Assembly: GCA_018402075.1 (NCBI GenBank)
Contig: JAGYJP010000005.1
Location: 51,858 to 115,857 of the forward strand
Length of the DNA: 64,000 nt
Origin: Candidatus Nanopelagicales bacterium
GTDB taxonomy: Bacteria > Actinomycetota > Actinomycetes > S36-B12
Direction of reading: 5' to 3'
The notes beneath the pieces were generated by a model, which saw only the letters and a list, made by a program, of their open reading frames with translations, searched no databases and was not told the DNA's origin. This document shows positions 45,201-53,615 of this stretch, one piece after another (within the stretch, counting starts at the first letter, position 1; the number at the start of each line of letters is the position of its first letter). The translations under genes and the position numbers were made by a program.

Positions 45201-45473
45201 GGCTATGCAGGATGCGTCTTTAGAGGGGAAGGATGTAAAGAAACAGACATTAGCAGCACGCAGCGGAACAATTGCCTTAATCGGATATCCCTCAGGACTT
45301 GTCTCTAGAATTTGACAAAACTCGTTATCTCCGTTCACGCACAAGATAGAATTTGTATGAAACTCTTCGTCCGGTGTGGAACCTGGAGGTGAACTGAGGC
45401 CCCAAGCAACCAACAACGTGAATACGCCCAGAGTGAGTGCCAAACTCCGAACTGCGACCGTGCGGTGCTTCAC
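42219..45473 (-). CDS. DUF2142-type membrane protein fused to a second GT-C-like module
   Basis: A protein of 1084 residues, about twice the usual DUF2142 length. The first half (about 1-490) begins with one helix and then SSPPGSTPDEEFHTNSILC, the PDExxH loop of DUF2142 proteins, followed by ten or so helices. A second module starts near 510 with a fresh first helix and an acidic outer loop (TDQLSYAGISASAKAG, SFYPSWWYK). It ends with a soluble tail (EPCIDPRTLKVVTG, AGVSYLVTDTGC). Both halves look like GT-C folds. GTG start; TAGGTT ends 6 bases upstream. Either half could be the transferase. Confidence 0.68.
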   Translation of the reverse strand: MKHRTVAVRSLALTLGVFTLLVAWGLSSPPGSTPDEEFHTNSILCVNGDNEFCQILETSPEGYPIKAIVPLRAANVCFFTSFPSKDASCIAEQSGLKTETTRINTIHVSNFYYTVMNRFLGSDYESSIRNMRIFNAFLFSALLFLAMITGVPRIRRGFVLLILTSLIPFAAFYVPSINPSTWAITGVVFSWVFLYSLIQLLKPPVNWLRIIGVSFGLLLSVAIALGGRKDPQIFLVVISIATIILFWPRCNRTFKWLLVALAGVVGIIGYLIQSDRIAGFAPVIAKSFFNPGILVESLVELPSVIAATIGSSAPIFRNINFFYYGLGWHEVQMPASVILITLATLGGLVFTFLPGARKRQLAAVGFVVVLMVAIQMYYVATLVGQTYPIATPRYMAPLFLTAVLMFFTVVKVSSKFPSRGQAVWLFLAMPLASAIALLTTIRRYTNGQAETWFKLFFEPNWWWEDFPLNPTAVWFLGVGGSLLAAYSAIGLLRKPKARSGSASWRHYTPRIVFAFSWLFSLVSAWSLLRLPGELNPAANLFRGYFPTDQLSYAGISASAKAGSFGLVEPFTQTGVSFYPSWWYKIIGQFASYTGMGIPAAWSFLGLVVVLGSFAFIGFAAYRVTGRAWAPLVLGVLLWIGPLSAVLFDNWYVNLNSHAVLWGPYGALYPLNAEAVGLSIGSAALALGYWTLRRPQWSPRRRIVLLGLTGLGIGITANFQTYSFLTLTAVTFWVLAVAGLQRSKSRNLLIATIAILVFALMLGALMRGTVGALPVYVLMLIPTLPGLWYFAQKRLVLVSVGLFSFALGAAPQVLWIISGTLAQDPFLAYRVDQSGALGVPLWAFVLIGSPVLVTWALILWAQIYRRGVPEIALLVGWFIAFMLLSFNNLWGFGQEPYRFWINSVIVFAVIAALTLPSGIVTALRSNVRMRILAALAVVLICASVWNVGGFREYVAEQGNIDFNSPRLVALEELVNANPLIAGLVTSEPCIDPRTLKVVTGVPVAFYNLGLAWPEKKAEIDALIEATNAGVLDLELMRAAGVSYLVTDTGCPTQWYPGGNLGVAQFSSLEYPTDQGNQRLELWRIL

Positions 45474-45479
45474 CGCAAA

Positions 45480-45485
45480 AACCTA
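45480..45485 (-). promoter_or_regulatory. -10 box, leaderless start of the 1084-residue protein
   Basis: TAGGTT on the minus strand, 6 bases before GTG at 45473, with no ribosome site. Confidence 0.5.
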
Positions 45486-45623
45486 ACACGGTTCAAGGGT
45501 TCACAAGGAAGGTCAGCGACAATAAATCTAAAAATATCGATCTGAGTTGGAGTAGGTAGCTCCCGTGAAAACAACGTCACTGTCAGAGAGATTCCCAATA
45601 ATTGCAAGCAACTTGTATTCCGC

Positions 45624-46627
45624 TTATTCAAGGTGATCACTTGGGTTGAAACTCTGCAATTTACCTTTCCGAACGACAACAAAGTCGGGACGAATTGCTC
45701 GAACAGTAGATCCCATGTTTCTCTCGCCCAACGAGATAACTTTCAAGATATCTGTCACTATTTGCAGGGCTAGCCACGGATAATCATTAATAGATCCAGT
45801 TTCCACTTCGGAACCCTTGAAACCTAATGGTTCAAGAATTACTTTCTGATTGTCCGTGGGCAGACATGGACCGGCAGCGAAACCGGCTTTGGGCAGGTCC
45901 TTGGCTCGCGGGTAATTGTGCGTGATCGCGTGACGAATGTTCTCGTAATCCAAGCCCACTCGTGTAGCCATGACAAAAAATTGATTGGCGATTGCGAACT
46001 TGATATACCGCCAGGTGTTGGTGAATAGCTTCGCCAACTCGGCTTCTTCGGGGGACACCCGGATTGTTTCGACCCCGAGATTGCCAAAGAGTTCTTCAGC
46101 GCGCGCAAATGAATCTTCATCACGAGCACCAATAACTTGCGGGAGCGAGGACAGTTCCTCAAGGGCAAAGCCCTCTGCAATCCGCTCGGGACAGAAAGCA
46201 ATGTCGACTTTGAGCCCGCGATCGGCTAAATGAGATTCAATCTTTTTTGTGACACTCGGGAAAATCGTGCTTCGAAGGATAATGAGTTGCCCGTCCTTGA
46301 GAAATGGCACGCAATCGTCAATTGCATGAACAACAGCATCAGGTTCCGGGTTGAGGTGTTCATCCACAGGCGTGCCAATCACCACAATGATTGTGCTTGC
46401 ATCCGAAATTGACTGCGGATCCGTGGTCGCTCGAAATGTTTTTTCGCGAGAACTTTTAATAGGAGTGGCTGGGTTCCCGTCTCCAGAAATGGCATGTGGC
46501 CGCCCTGAATCTGTGCCACTTTCTGGGCATTAATGTCGAGTGCGACCGTGTCCAGGCCGGCGTTTGCTAGCGTAATACCAAGCGGTAGTACAACGTGGCC
46601 GCAGCCACCAACAATGACTATCGACAA
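45624..46627 (-). pseudogene. Nucleotide-sugar dehydrogenase (UDP-glucose/ManNAc dehydrogenase family), frameshifted
   Basis: The first part (46627 to about 46440) reads SIVIVGGCGHVVLPLGITLA, the NAD motif, then LDINAQKV. The second part, in another frame, reads FRATTDPQSISDAS and IIVVIGTPVDEHLNP, then ILRSTIFPS, FCPERIAEG and AGFAAGPCLPTDNQK with the catalytic Cys. The frames join at a run of six A (T at 46439-46444); a seventh A would restore one frame. The C-terminal UDP-binding domain is also largely missing: the product would end after about 335 residues, where relatives have about 420. TTG start with AAGGGGG upstream. Such enzymes make uronic acids; this copy is probably dead. Confidence 0.75.
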
Positions 46628-46732
46628 GAAATCCCCCTTGAGCCTAAAGCGCTGTAAACCCAATGGTAGTCGCACGGGTTCTCGGTGCATTCAACTCTCA
46701 TTGGCGTGATAACCGACCCTTCGATTCGCCTG

Positions 46733-49690
46733 CTATGGCCCGCCTAGTGGGGAAATACAGGCGCTGGCTTGTTGGGGCAAGGTAGGCCAATCGAAGGTCG
46801 CGCATTCTAGGCGGCCCACATTGAGTTCCCTGGGGAGCGAGAGGACATAAATCTCCAGGTCAACTTTGTTGGGGCCGTAAAGGATTAGTGCGGTGGGTTT
46901 GGTGTCTTGAACGCGTTGGAGGTCTTCTGGTCGCAAGGTGCGGTCAACCCCGCTTCGGTTCTCTCCCCACAGTTGCATTCCTGCGGCTGCGAATAAATCT
47001 CTGTCTCCGCCGAGCCAGTCACCGTCGACCCATACGAGAAGCTGATCCTCGGGGGCCGTGTTTTCCAGCACCCATTCCTGGAGTTTGATGGAGTTTTCCA
47101 CTTTGGCTTGAATCGGGTTGTCCTGATAAGCCCAGAAGAATGGACTCAGGAAATACAGGCCAAGATCGCGCCGGGAATCCTGCACCAATTGACTGGAAAC
47201 GGCGAACAGGGTGAGTCCAATAACTAGGAACAAGCCTGCCCGAGGGATTGCGAATGCTGCAATGGCGGTGGCGACAACCATGACCACTATCCCTACGGGC
47301 ATGGTGAACTCTGTTGCAATGAATCCGGCGGCGATTGTTGCCGCAATTCCCAGAGCCATCGCGATACCCATTGCGGGTGAGATCTTGGTGGCGTAGGTGC
47401 AGGCCGCGAGGGTGAGAGACATGAGCGAGGGGATCCACAGCATGGAGGTGTAGATCGGGGCTTCCATGGTGATGCCACCGAGAAGCGGGGAGAACACAAG
47501 AGCAAAACCAATTGCTGTAAAGAGGGTGATTACTGCGATCTGGGTTTGTTCCGCTCCACGATTGCGCCACCACAGACTGAGTGTGAGTAGGAGTGCGGCT
47601 AGTGGAACTAGGAGAGAAATGTCTTGTAACCAGACGGGCGTTGTGCTGGCAAAATCGCTATAGTCCAGTTTTGCATTCCACTCAAGATATGTACTGAACC
47701 AATTCATGTCGGGGAAAACAACACGGCCGATTAGAAGGTAGAACATGAAGGCTGCAATCGCAGCGATTCCACTAGGAATAATTGATGTCAGTGCGGCGTG
47801 AAGTTTTTTCGTCGTGATGGAAACTGAAATCAGCATTGCAAGCCACAAGGTGCCGGCCATGATTGCTGCATAAGGGTTCACCATTGCCAGCCAGCCAATT
47901 GTTGCCCCGGCAACAATTGTTGAAGTAATGGAGTGATTTCGTCTGAAATAAACCGCAGCGGTGATTGTGATGGCTATTCCGGCCATGCTGGGGGCGGTCA
48001 CATACGGGTTACCGAGGTAACTCAGGATCACCGTGCTAGAGATCACGAGGGCTGCAGCGAAGGCTGCGTAGGTGCGTGTTGAAAACACTTTCACGGCAAT
48101 GTATGTCGCAGCAACAATGATTGCCATCAGAATCACGCGATAAAGCTCAAGACCAATCCAGGTTCCAAACACCTCGGTCAGGGCTCTGACGGGAACAATA
48201 TGACCGAGCCGGGTCACGTAATAAGAATCAATGGGTGCCCGGTCGGTGACCTCACTTCCGAACAGTCCGAGGGATAGATAGAAACTGGAATCCGGAGTGT
48301 CCAAACCGGTCCAGCGCTGACTGATCAGGGTGAAAAATGCGGTGATCGCAGCAATAATTCCCATGTCAGGAAATTTGCTTTTAAGTGTGTTGATGTTTCG
48401 GCGGAGCCACTTTTTGTTGATTCCGCGCCACAGGAGAATCAGCCAGAGGGCTGCAGTGGTGGCGAGGGCAATCATTAGAGCGGCATCCCCAACAACCAGG
48501 AGCGGCGTTGGCGACAGCCAGCCCTGCGGAGTGGGAACAATTGCGGCGCTGGTGAGTAATGCGAATACGGAGGTCAGTGCAATGGTGACGCTGAATGTGC
48601 TGACCGGCAGCGCCGCCGCTGCGGCGATAACGGGTATCAGAAAAATTAGTCGGTAGTCGTGGCTTGTGCCAACCATGTAGGGGAGAAGGAGAACCCCACC
48701 TGAACCAAGTAACAGGGTTGTTGTTGAATTCAAGGTGATTGGTACTTTGCGAAGGAGCGAGAGTGCCACTGCCACGGTCACAATGAATAGGGCGACGCTG
48801 GTAACACGAATCGTGGACCAGTTCGCAATAACATCATTGCTGGGATCAAATAGGAGCGGGTCGTCACTGAAAAGTGTTGCGAGCATGGTTGTGACACCAA
48901 ATGCTGACTTTGTGGTCTGCGGTGTATTGGCGCGACTGGCCTCCGTGGCCTGGAGCAGGTTGGGTAACTCCACCAGTAGATAAATAACGCTGACTGCGAA
49001 TGCACCCAGGGCAATTCGGTTGACCTTCTTGGTGGCACCAATAAAGGGGATGAACATGCCGACAGATAGATACTTAGTAGTTGTGGCCAGCACTGCAGAA
49101 ATACCACCGATAGCACTGACTGCTTGGTTGCGCATGCTCAACAGGAGTAGCGCAATGACGACCAAGAAGAAGGTGAGTTGCTCGATCTGTCCTCGCTCAA
49201 CAGCGAGCATGGTGGCTGGACTGATGGCTGCGAGCGCAAGCAGCAATTGGCTGGCAATAAGTTGCTTGCCGGATTTTAGTGAATCTGGTTGCGATGCTCG
49301 ATACACAATGAATACGGACAGGGCAGCAACAGTTGCAATGAAAAAGGCCACGAGCAGGATCCCGAGGGCACCCGTGTTCGCGATCCCCAGTCCTAATTGG
49401 TTCAGGATTCGGGCGGGAAGCACAACATAGGGTTGGAAAGGGCGGCCATAGGGGTCACACCCTTCGATCGGTTCCCCATTAGCCAAGCAATCTGCGGTGA
49501 GGCTGATATTCGCTAAATCAGCGAAAGAAGTGGCTGAGGGTGTGGCAGGATCCATGGCTTGCACCCCCCATTGATTCCACCTATTTGTGAGGAGCGCGGT
49601 GGAAATGGTGGCCGTGCTGATACCTATGGGAATGAGGGAACTCGCGAGGCGGGGTAAAGGAACTGCCCGGATCTTCTCGAGGAATGCCAT
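46733..49690 (-). CDS. Double-module GT-C-like membrane protein (GT87-like half plus second half)
   Basis: A protein of 985 residues. The N-terminal half (1 to about 440) resembles GT87/DUF2029: TMLAVERGQIEQLTFFLVVI then ATTTKYLSVGMFIPFI, parallel to the DRGQ...AIKPQ pattern of the gene at 14362. The second half (from about 450) begins again with a helix and LDTPDSSFYLSLGLFG, an outer loop with an acidic site, and ends with a soluble tail (PEDQLLVWVDGDWLGGDRDL). It appears to be two GT-C proteins in one chain. ATG start; TACCAT ends 6 bases upstream. Confidence 0.66.
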   Translation of the reverse strand: MAFLEKIRAVPLPRLASSLIPIGISTATISTALLTNRWNQWGVQAMDPATPSATSFADLANISLTADCLANGEPIEGCDPYGRPFQPYVVLPARILNQLGLGIANTGALGILLVAFFIATVAALSVFIVYRASQPDSLKSGKQLIASQLLLALAAISPATMLAVERGQIEQLTFFLVVIALLLLSMRNQAVSAIGGISAVLATTTKYLSVGMFIPFIGATKKVNRIALGAFAVSVIYLLVELPNLLQATEASRANTPQTTKSAFGVTTMLATLFSDDPLLFDPSNDVIANWSTIRVTSVALFIVTVAVALSLLRKVPITLNSTTTLLLGSGGVLLLPYMVGTSHDYRLIFLIPVIAAAAALPVSTFSVTIALTSVFALLTSAAIVPTPQGWLSPTPLLVVGDAALMIALATTAALWLILLWRGINKKWLRRNINTLKSKFPDMGIIAAITAFFTLISQRWTGLDTPDSSFYLSLGLFGSEVTDRAPIDSYYVTRLGHIVPVRALTEVFGTWIGLELYRVILMAIIVAATYIAVKVFSTRTYAAFAAALVISSTVILSYLGNPYVTAPSMAGIAITITAAVYFRRNHSITSTIVAGATIGWLAMVNPYAAIMAGTLWLAMLISVSITTKKLHAALTSIIPSGIAAIAAFMFYLLIGRVVFPDMNWFSTYLEWNAKLDYSDFASTTPVWLQDISLLVPLAALLLTLSLWWRNRGAEQTQIAVITLFTAIGFALVFSPLLGGITMEAPIYTSMLWIPSLMSLTLAACTYATKISPAMGIAMALGIAATIAAGFIATEFTMPVGIVVMVVATAIAAFAIPRAGLFLVIGLTLFAVSSQLVQDSRRDLGLYFLSPFFWAYQDNPIQAKVENSIKLQEWVLENTAPEDQLLVWVDGDWLGGDRDLFAAAGMQLWGENRSGVDRTLRPEDLQRVQDTKPTALILYGPNKVDLEIYVLSLPRELNVGRLECATFDWPTLPQQASACISPLGGP

Positions 49691-49696
49691 GCATGA

Positions 49697-49702
49697 ATGG
49701 TA
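49697..49702 (-). promoter_or_regulatory. -10 box, leaderless start of the 985-residue protein
   Basis: TACCAT on the minus strand, 6 bases before ATG at 49690. It overlaps the first possible ATG of the divergent gene at 49697, which suggests that gene starts further downstream. Confidence 0.45.
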
Positions 49703-51223
49703 GTTGTGGTAGTAATCCTGATTGTGAAGGCGAGAATCGCGGCGTTGCCCGGAGCAGCAGCAATTCCCGGTGCACTGGTTTTCACCTTGCTGTGGATCTT
49801 GACCTGGCGGAATTTCGGCTTTGCCTCGAGCGTTTCAGAGAACATTGATTTCCTGTGGCAGAGCCTTGGCAACTATTTCCTGACCACGGATCCTTGGGGA
49901 AGTCTGTCGGTACTGCACATTCAACCGCCACTACTGAATGCCCTCTTTGCTGTTGACCTGTGGCTGACCCCATCAAGTCATCTATTTTTGGGATTCCTGT
50001 ATTTCCTCTGCGCACTCGGCAGTGTTGTCTTGGTGGTGGACACCAGTGTTCGCTTGGGTGTTCCGCGGGTGTGGGCTGCTGTGTCCGGCGTGATTCTGGC
50101 GCTACTCCCCAGCACCGTGTTGTACTCACTGTGGACTTACAACGTGATTCTCACCGCGTTTCTAGCGGTTGCGGCAGTGTGGGGTGTTGCATTATTTCGC
50201 TCCCGACCAGTGACCGGCATTACGGTCAGCATTTTTTCTGTCCTCGGCCTGGTGCTTACCCGATCAACATTTGTCTGGGTGCTGCTTGTTGTGTGGGCGG
50301 TGCTGTTGGTGCTGATGCTTTTGAAGTCGCGCTCACGAATGGGTGTCGAAGCACTACGTTGGAGCATTGTTTCGGTTGTTATTGCAGTGAGCCTGGGAAT
50401 TGCACTGCAGGTGCATTACTTCAGTTCCTTTGGGCTCGCCACCATGAGCTCTTGGTCGGGGCAAAACATCGCCAAGGCCCTCACCACCGCAGGCACTCTG
50501 AATGTCACACCGAATGCCCGAGCAGAAATTGCAGCTGATCCGTGCCTCACTGACATTCTGATTACATTTGAGAATCGGCAGGTGAATGTGTGGGATCCAG
50601 GCGGCCAATTGAACCTCCCCGGCTGCCTTGCCGTGCCCAGAGCCACCGAACGCGGAATCCTTGCATGGGATGCACCATATAAAGGTGTTCTGGGGCTCGA
50701 GGGCGACATGAACTACAACACTGGTAATGCACTGGTGGCTTCACAGCAATGGACAAACCTCATGTCAATTGTCGTCCGCGCTGACCCGTTGCAATTGGCT
50801 CGAATGGCTTTTGGCACGAGTGAAGGAACACGGGCATCCGGACTGGAGTTGTACCTGAGTTCCGCGGAAGCATTCCCGTTCATTTCCGAACAAATGAAGT
50901 CACTGCCATTCGCGGACCAACTCAATGTGATTTCCCGGATATTCGCGCCGGTGACATGGATATTGGTAATACTCGGTTGGCTGAGTGCACTTGTTGTCAG
51001 ATCCTCTTCACTTCGAGGAATGTGGGCATATTGGCTTGGCTCAGGTTTACTGGTCTTTCACGCAATGGTGAGTACCTTGCTCGAATACGGCGAGAACATG
51101 CGTTTTCGCGCGGAATTGGATCCAGTGCTCTTGATGTTGGCCACGGTCTCATTATTTTCAGTAATTGCCGCCGTGCGTTCATTACGCCAGAGAGCTCCTG
51201 CTGAGATCGTTGCTCATGGGTAA
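49697..51223 (+). CDS. GT-C-like polytopic membrane protein
   Basis: Up to 508 residues, ten or more membrane segments. The first loop includes NIDFLWQSLGNYFLTTDPWG and LHIQPPLLNALFAVDL; an H-x-P-P/L motif before the second helix is common in GT39-like proteins. A long outer loop (about 270-370) carries several Cys and is probably extracytoplasmic. The nominal ATG lies only 6 bases from a divergent start and inside its promoter box, so GTG at 49724 is a likely alternative start. It overlaps the next gene by 8 bases. Confidence 0.6.
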   Translation: MVVVVVILIVKARIAALPGAAAIPGALVFTLLWILTWRNFGFASSVSENIDFLWQSLGNYFLTTDPWGSLSVLHIQPPLLNALFAVDLWLTPSSHLFLGFLYFLCALGSVVLVVDTSVRLGVPRVWAAVSGVILALLPSTVLYSLWTYNVILTAFLAVAAVWGVALFRSRPVTGITVSIFSVLGLVLTRSTFVWVLLVVWAVLLVLMLLKSRSRMGVEALRWSIVSVVIAVSLGIALQVHYFSSFGLATMSSWSGQNIAKALTTAGTLNVTPNARAEIAADPCLTDILITFENRQVNVWDPGGQLNLPGCLAVPRATERGILAWDAPYKGVLGLEGDMNYNTGNALVASQQWTNLMSIVVRADPLQLARMAFGTSEGTRASGLELYLSSAEAFPFISEQMKSLPFADQLNVISRIFAPVTWILVILGWLSALVVRSSSLRGMWAYWLGSGLLVFHAMVSTLLEYGENMRFRAELDPVLLMLATVSLFSVIAAVRSLRQRAPAEIVAHG

Positions 51224-52880
51224 TTTTGCCCCACCCGATTACTCAATTCTCTACGGATTTTTCACCTTAACCTTGGCATTAGTGCTGGTTGCGGTGGTTG
51301 GTGCACCCATTGCACTGCTCTTGGCCAAATCTTGGACAGGTTGCGCGCGCCTAACCGTATGGCTTGGTATCGCTGTTCTCCTTATTTACACAATGGTGGC
51401 CGGCCTCTTTGCGCCGTTGCGATCTGGTAGCGCGATCATCGGTTTAGTTGTTGTTTTGTTGGCTCTTTGGATGGTTCTCGTTGTTGCCCGGCACAAAATT
51501 TCACTGTCACGTGATGTAGTTCGCTTGGGATCACTCGGCTGGCTTGTGATTTTCGCGCTCGTTGTGGCGCAAGTCTGGTGGTTAGTTGTTGCCATGAAAG
51601 CGCCAACAAACTATGACAGTGGGCTCTACCACATTCCACAAATCTGGTACGCGGCTGACTTCGGCACCATTCCAGGATTATCAAACCTGTATCTATCATT
51701 GGGATTCGGCAATTCGATTGCGCCACTAGGTGGGGTGTTTGCCAACCTGCCATTAGGTTACGAGGCCTATCGCATAATCATCCCGCTTTTCTTCCTTTTG
51801 CTTTCCGTGGAATTAATTGCTCGACTTGCGGGGTCTGCGCGCCAAATTCCAGGTACCCGGGTTCTGTTGGTGGCCAGTGCAATTTTTGTGCCTGCCATGG
51901 TGTGGATGGCTGACTACTGGGTGATCAGTCCAACCTTTGATACCCCGGTCGCGATTCTGGTGATTGTTTCAGCAGCGGCCCTCATGGATCTATTGCGCAC
52001 CGAGCGTGCAACCACGGCTGATCTCAGTGTTGTACTCATACCTTTGGCCGTTGCCTCCAGCATGCGGCCATATTTCTGGTTTGTCTTCGCACTGACATTC
52101 GTAATCGCGCTGAGGCGGGTGAGGTCTATTCGACCATTTGTATTTCCCTCAGTCCTTGCAAGTGCTTTATTGATTGCCGGAATCGCACGCGATTATCTCC
52201 TCAGCGGTTGGGTGTTATATCCGTTTAAGATTTTCTCTTTCAATGTGGATTGGTTGGCACCTGATCCCACCGCCCTTACCGACGCCACAAAGCAATGGGC
52301 CAGGCTCCCTGGTCCGAATTACCAGTCAGCTCAAACCGGCTATGACTGGGTGATTCCGTGGCTGGGCGCGAATGTGCGCACCTGGCTTGGGGCCGTAATC
52401 CTTGCACTGTTCCTTGGCTGCTTGATACTGCTATTCATCAACTGGCGTGATCGCATTTCAGTTGGTTGGAAAATCCCGTTACTTGTCCTGGCGCCGCAAA
52501 TTGCCATGCTGCTGGTGTGGTTCTTCCTCGGCGGACCGCATCTCCGGTATGTCTGGGGACCGATCATTCTTGTGGGCGCAATCCCATTCGCCTGGCTGTG
52601 GTTTCACTCGCGATTCGGAATCGGGTGGGGTGAATCAGTATTCGTCCTTGGTTCTGTTGCTGCAGTAATTGCAAGTGCAATCTTGGTGTACCCGAACCTT
52701 TCCGAGTCAGTTCCTAATGTCAAGGTCCAGTTAGTGCCGGTGGGGAATGGACAGTTCATTCAAATGCCACCCGCGGATGATCAATGTTGGTATGCCTACC
52801 CGTGGTGTTCAGGAATGCCGACTCCGGGCCTAACGGTGCGTGGAGATTCCCTGGAGTCAGGATTTACGCACGGTAACTGA
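51216..52880 (+). CDS. LIC_10190-like membrane protein (GT-C-like)
   Basis: A protein of 554 residues with about twelve membrane segments. The loop APTNYDSGLYHIPQIWYAAD and GTIPGLSNLYLSLGFGNS resemble the NYDSGLYHLQ...PGLGNLH block that marks LIC_10190-type membrane proteins of polysaccharide clusters. ATG at 51216 lies within the end of the preceding gene (8-base overlap). A short outer C-terminal segment (MPPADDQCWYAYPWCSG) is tryptophan- and cysteine-rich. It converges with the GT2 at 52857 with a 24-base overlap. Role in sugar transfer or glycan polymerisation is inferred. Confidence 0.66.
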   Translation: MGNFAPPDYSILYGFFTLTLALVLVAVVGAPIALLLAKSWTGCARLTVWLGIAVLLIYTMVAGLFAPLRSGSAIIGLVVVLLALWMVLVVARHKISLSRDVVRLGSLGWLVIFALVVAQVWWLVVAMKAPTNYDSGLYHIPQIWYAADFGTIPGLSNLYLSLGFGNSIAPLGGVFANLPLGYEAYRIIIPLFFLLLSVELIARLAGSARQIPGTRVLLVASAIFVPAMVWMADYWVISPTFDTPVAILVIVSAAALMDLLRTERATTADLSVVLIPLAVASSMRPYFWFVFALTFVIALRRVRSIRPFVFPSVLASALLIAGIARDYLLSGWVLYPFKIFSFNVDWLAPDPTALTDATKQWARLPGPNYQSAQTGYDWVIPWLGANVRTWLGAVILALFLGCLILLFINWRDRISVGWKIPLLVLAPQIAMLLVWFFLGGPHLRYVWGPIILVGAIPFAWLWFHSRFGIGWGESVFVLGSVAAVIASAILVYPNLSESVPNVKVQLVPVGNGQFIQMPPADDQCWYAYPWCSGMPTPGLTVRGDSLESGFTHGN

Positions 52881-53576
52881 GTACTTGATCAAGCACCGCA
52901 TGGCGGAGACCCCGTCTTTCCAGTTGATCTTCTTACCCTCTTCATAGGTGCGACCGGAGTAGGAGATACCAACTTCGTAGATTCTTACTTTGCGTTTGGC
53001 AAGTTTGACGGTGATTTCTGGTTCAAAACCGAAGCGGTTTTCCTCGATTGGGATCGATTGGATCAGTTCCCGTCGGAAAACTTTGTAACAGGTCTCCATG
53101 TCGGTGAGATTGATATTGGTGAGCATGTTGGAAGCCAAGGTAAGGGCTCGGTTGCCCACGCTATGCCAGTAATAGAGAACCCGGTGGTAGTCGGTGGTGA
53201 GGAATCGGCTGCCATAGACAGCGTCGGCGAGACCAGCTTGCAAGGGGGTGAGTAGTCGTTGCAGATCTGCCGGGTCATATTCGAGGTCGGCGTCCTGGAT
53301 ACCAACGTAGGCGGCGGTAGCTGCTTGGATTCCGGTGCGGATCGCGGCACCTTTGCCTTGGTTTTTGTCATGGTGCATCACTTTGACACGTGGGTCATTG
53401 AGTGATTCGAGGATCTCCTTGGATGCATCAGTTGATGCGTCATTGACCGCTATCACTTCCGCGACAAACGGTTGCGCGAGCACACGATTGAGTGATTCAC
53501 GCAGGGTGTGTTCCTCGTTATAAATTGGCATGACCAGAGATAGGCAAGGGATTACGGCGTTCTCTGCATGCGTCAC
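52857..53576 (-). CDS. GT2 glycosyltransferase, polyprenyl-phosphate mannose/glucose synthase-like
   Basis: A 239-residue DPM1-type GT-A protein: LSLVMPIYNEEHTLRESL, VIAVNDASTDASKEIL, KNQGKGAAIRTGI, then YVGIQDADLEYDPADL with the DAD metal site, GSRFL, and the acceptor-side TDMETCYKVFRREL and NRFGFEPEITVKLAKRK. The whole set is characteristic of polyprenyl-phosphate sugar synthases. It probably supplies the lipid-linked donor for the adjacent GT-C proteins. GTG start with TAAGGT 7 bases upstream. Confidence 0.87.
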   Translation of the reverse strand: MTHAENAVIPCLSLVMPIYNEEHTLRESLNRVLAQPFVAEVIAVNDASTDASKEILESLNDPRVKVMHHDKNQGKGAAIRTGIQAATAAYVGIQDADLEYDPADLQRLLTPLQAGLADAVYGSRFLTTDYHRVLYYWHSVGNRALTLASNMLTNINLTDMETCYKVFRRELIQSIPIEENRFGFEPEITVKLAKRKVRIYEVGISYSGRTYEEGKKINWKDGVSAMRCLIKYSVTVRKS

Positions 53577-53583
53577 GGTTCAT

Positions 53584-53589
53584 ACCTTA
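53584..53589 (-). promoter_or_regulatory. -10 box, leaderless start of DPM1-like gene
   Basis: TAAGGT on the minus strand, 7 bases before GTG at 53576. It is paired with a divergent box at 53603. Confidence 0.45.
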
Positions 53590-53602
53590 GGGGAAATCGG
53601 TT

Positions 53603-53608
53603 TAGACT
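53603..53608 (+). promoter_or_regulatory. -10 box, leaderless start of gene at 53616
   Basis: TAGACT ends 7 bases before ATG at 53616. It supports this ATG over an upstream GTG-type start at 53568 that would overlap the divergent gene. Confidence 0.5.
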
Positions 53609-53615
53609 CGGTTAC

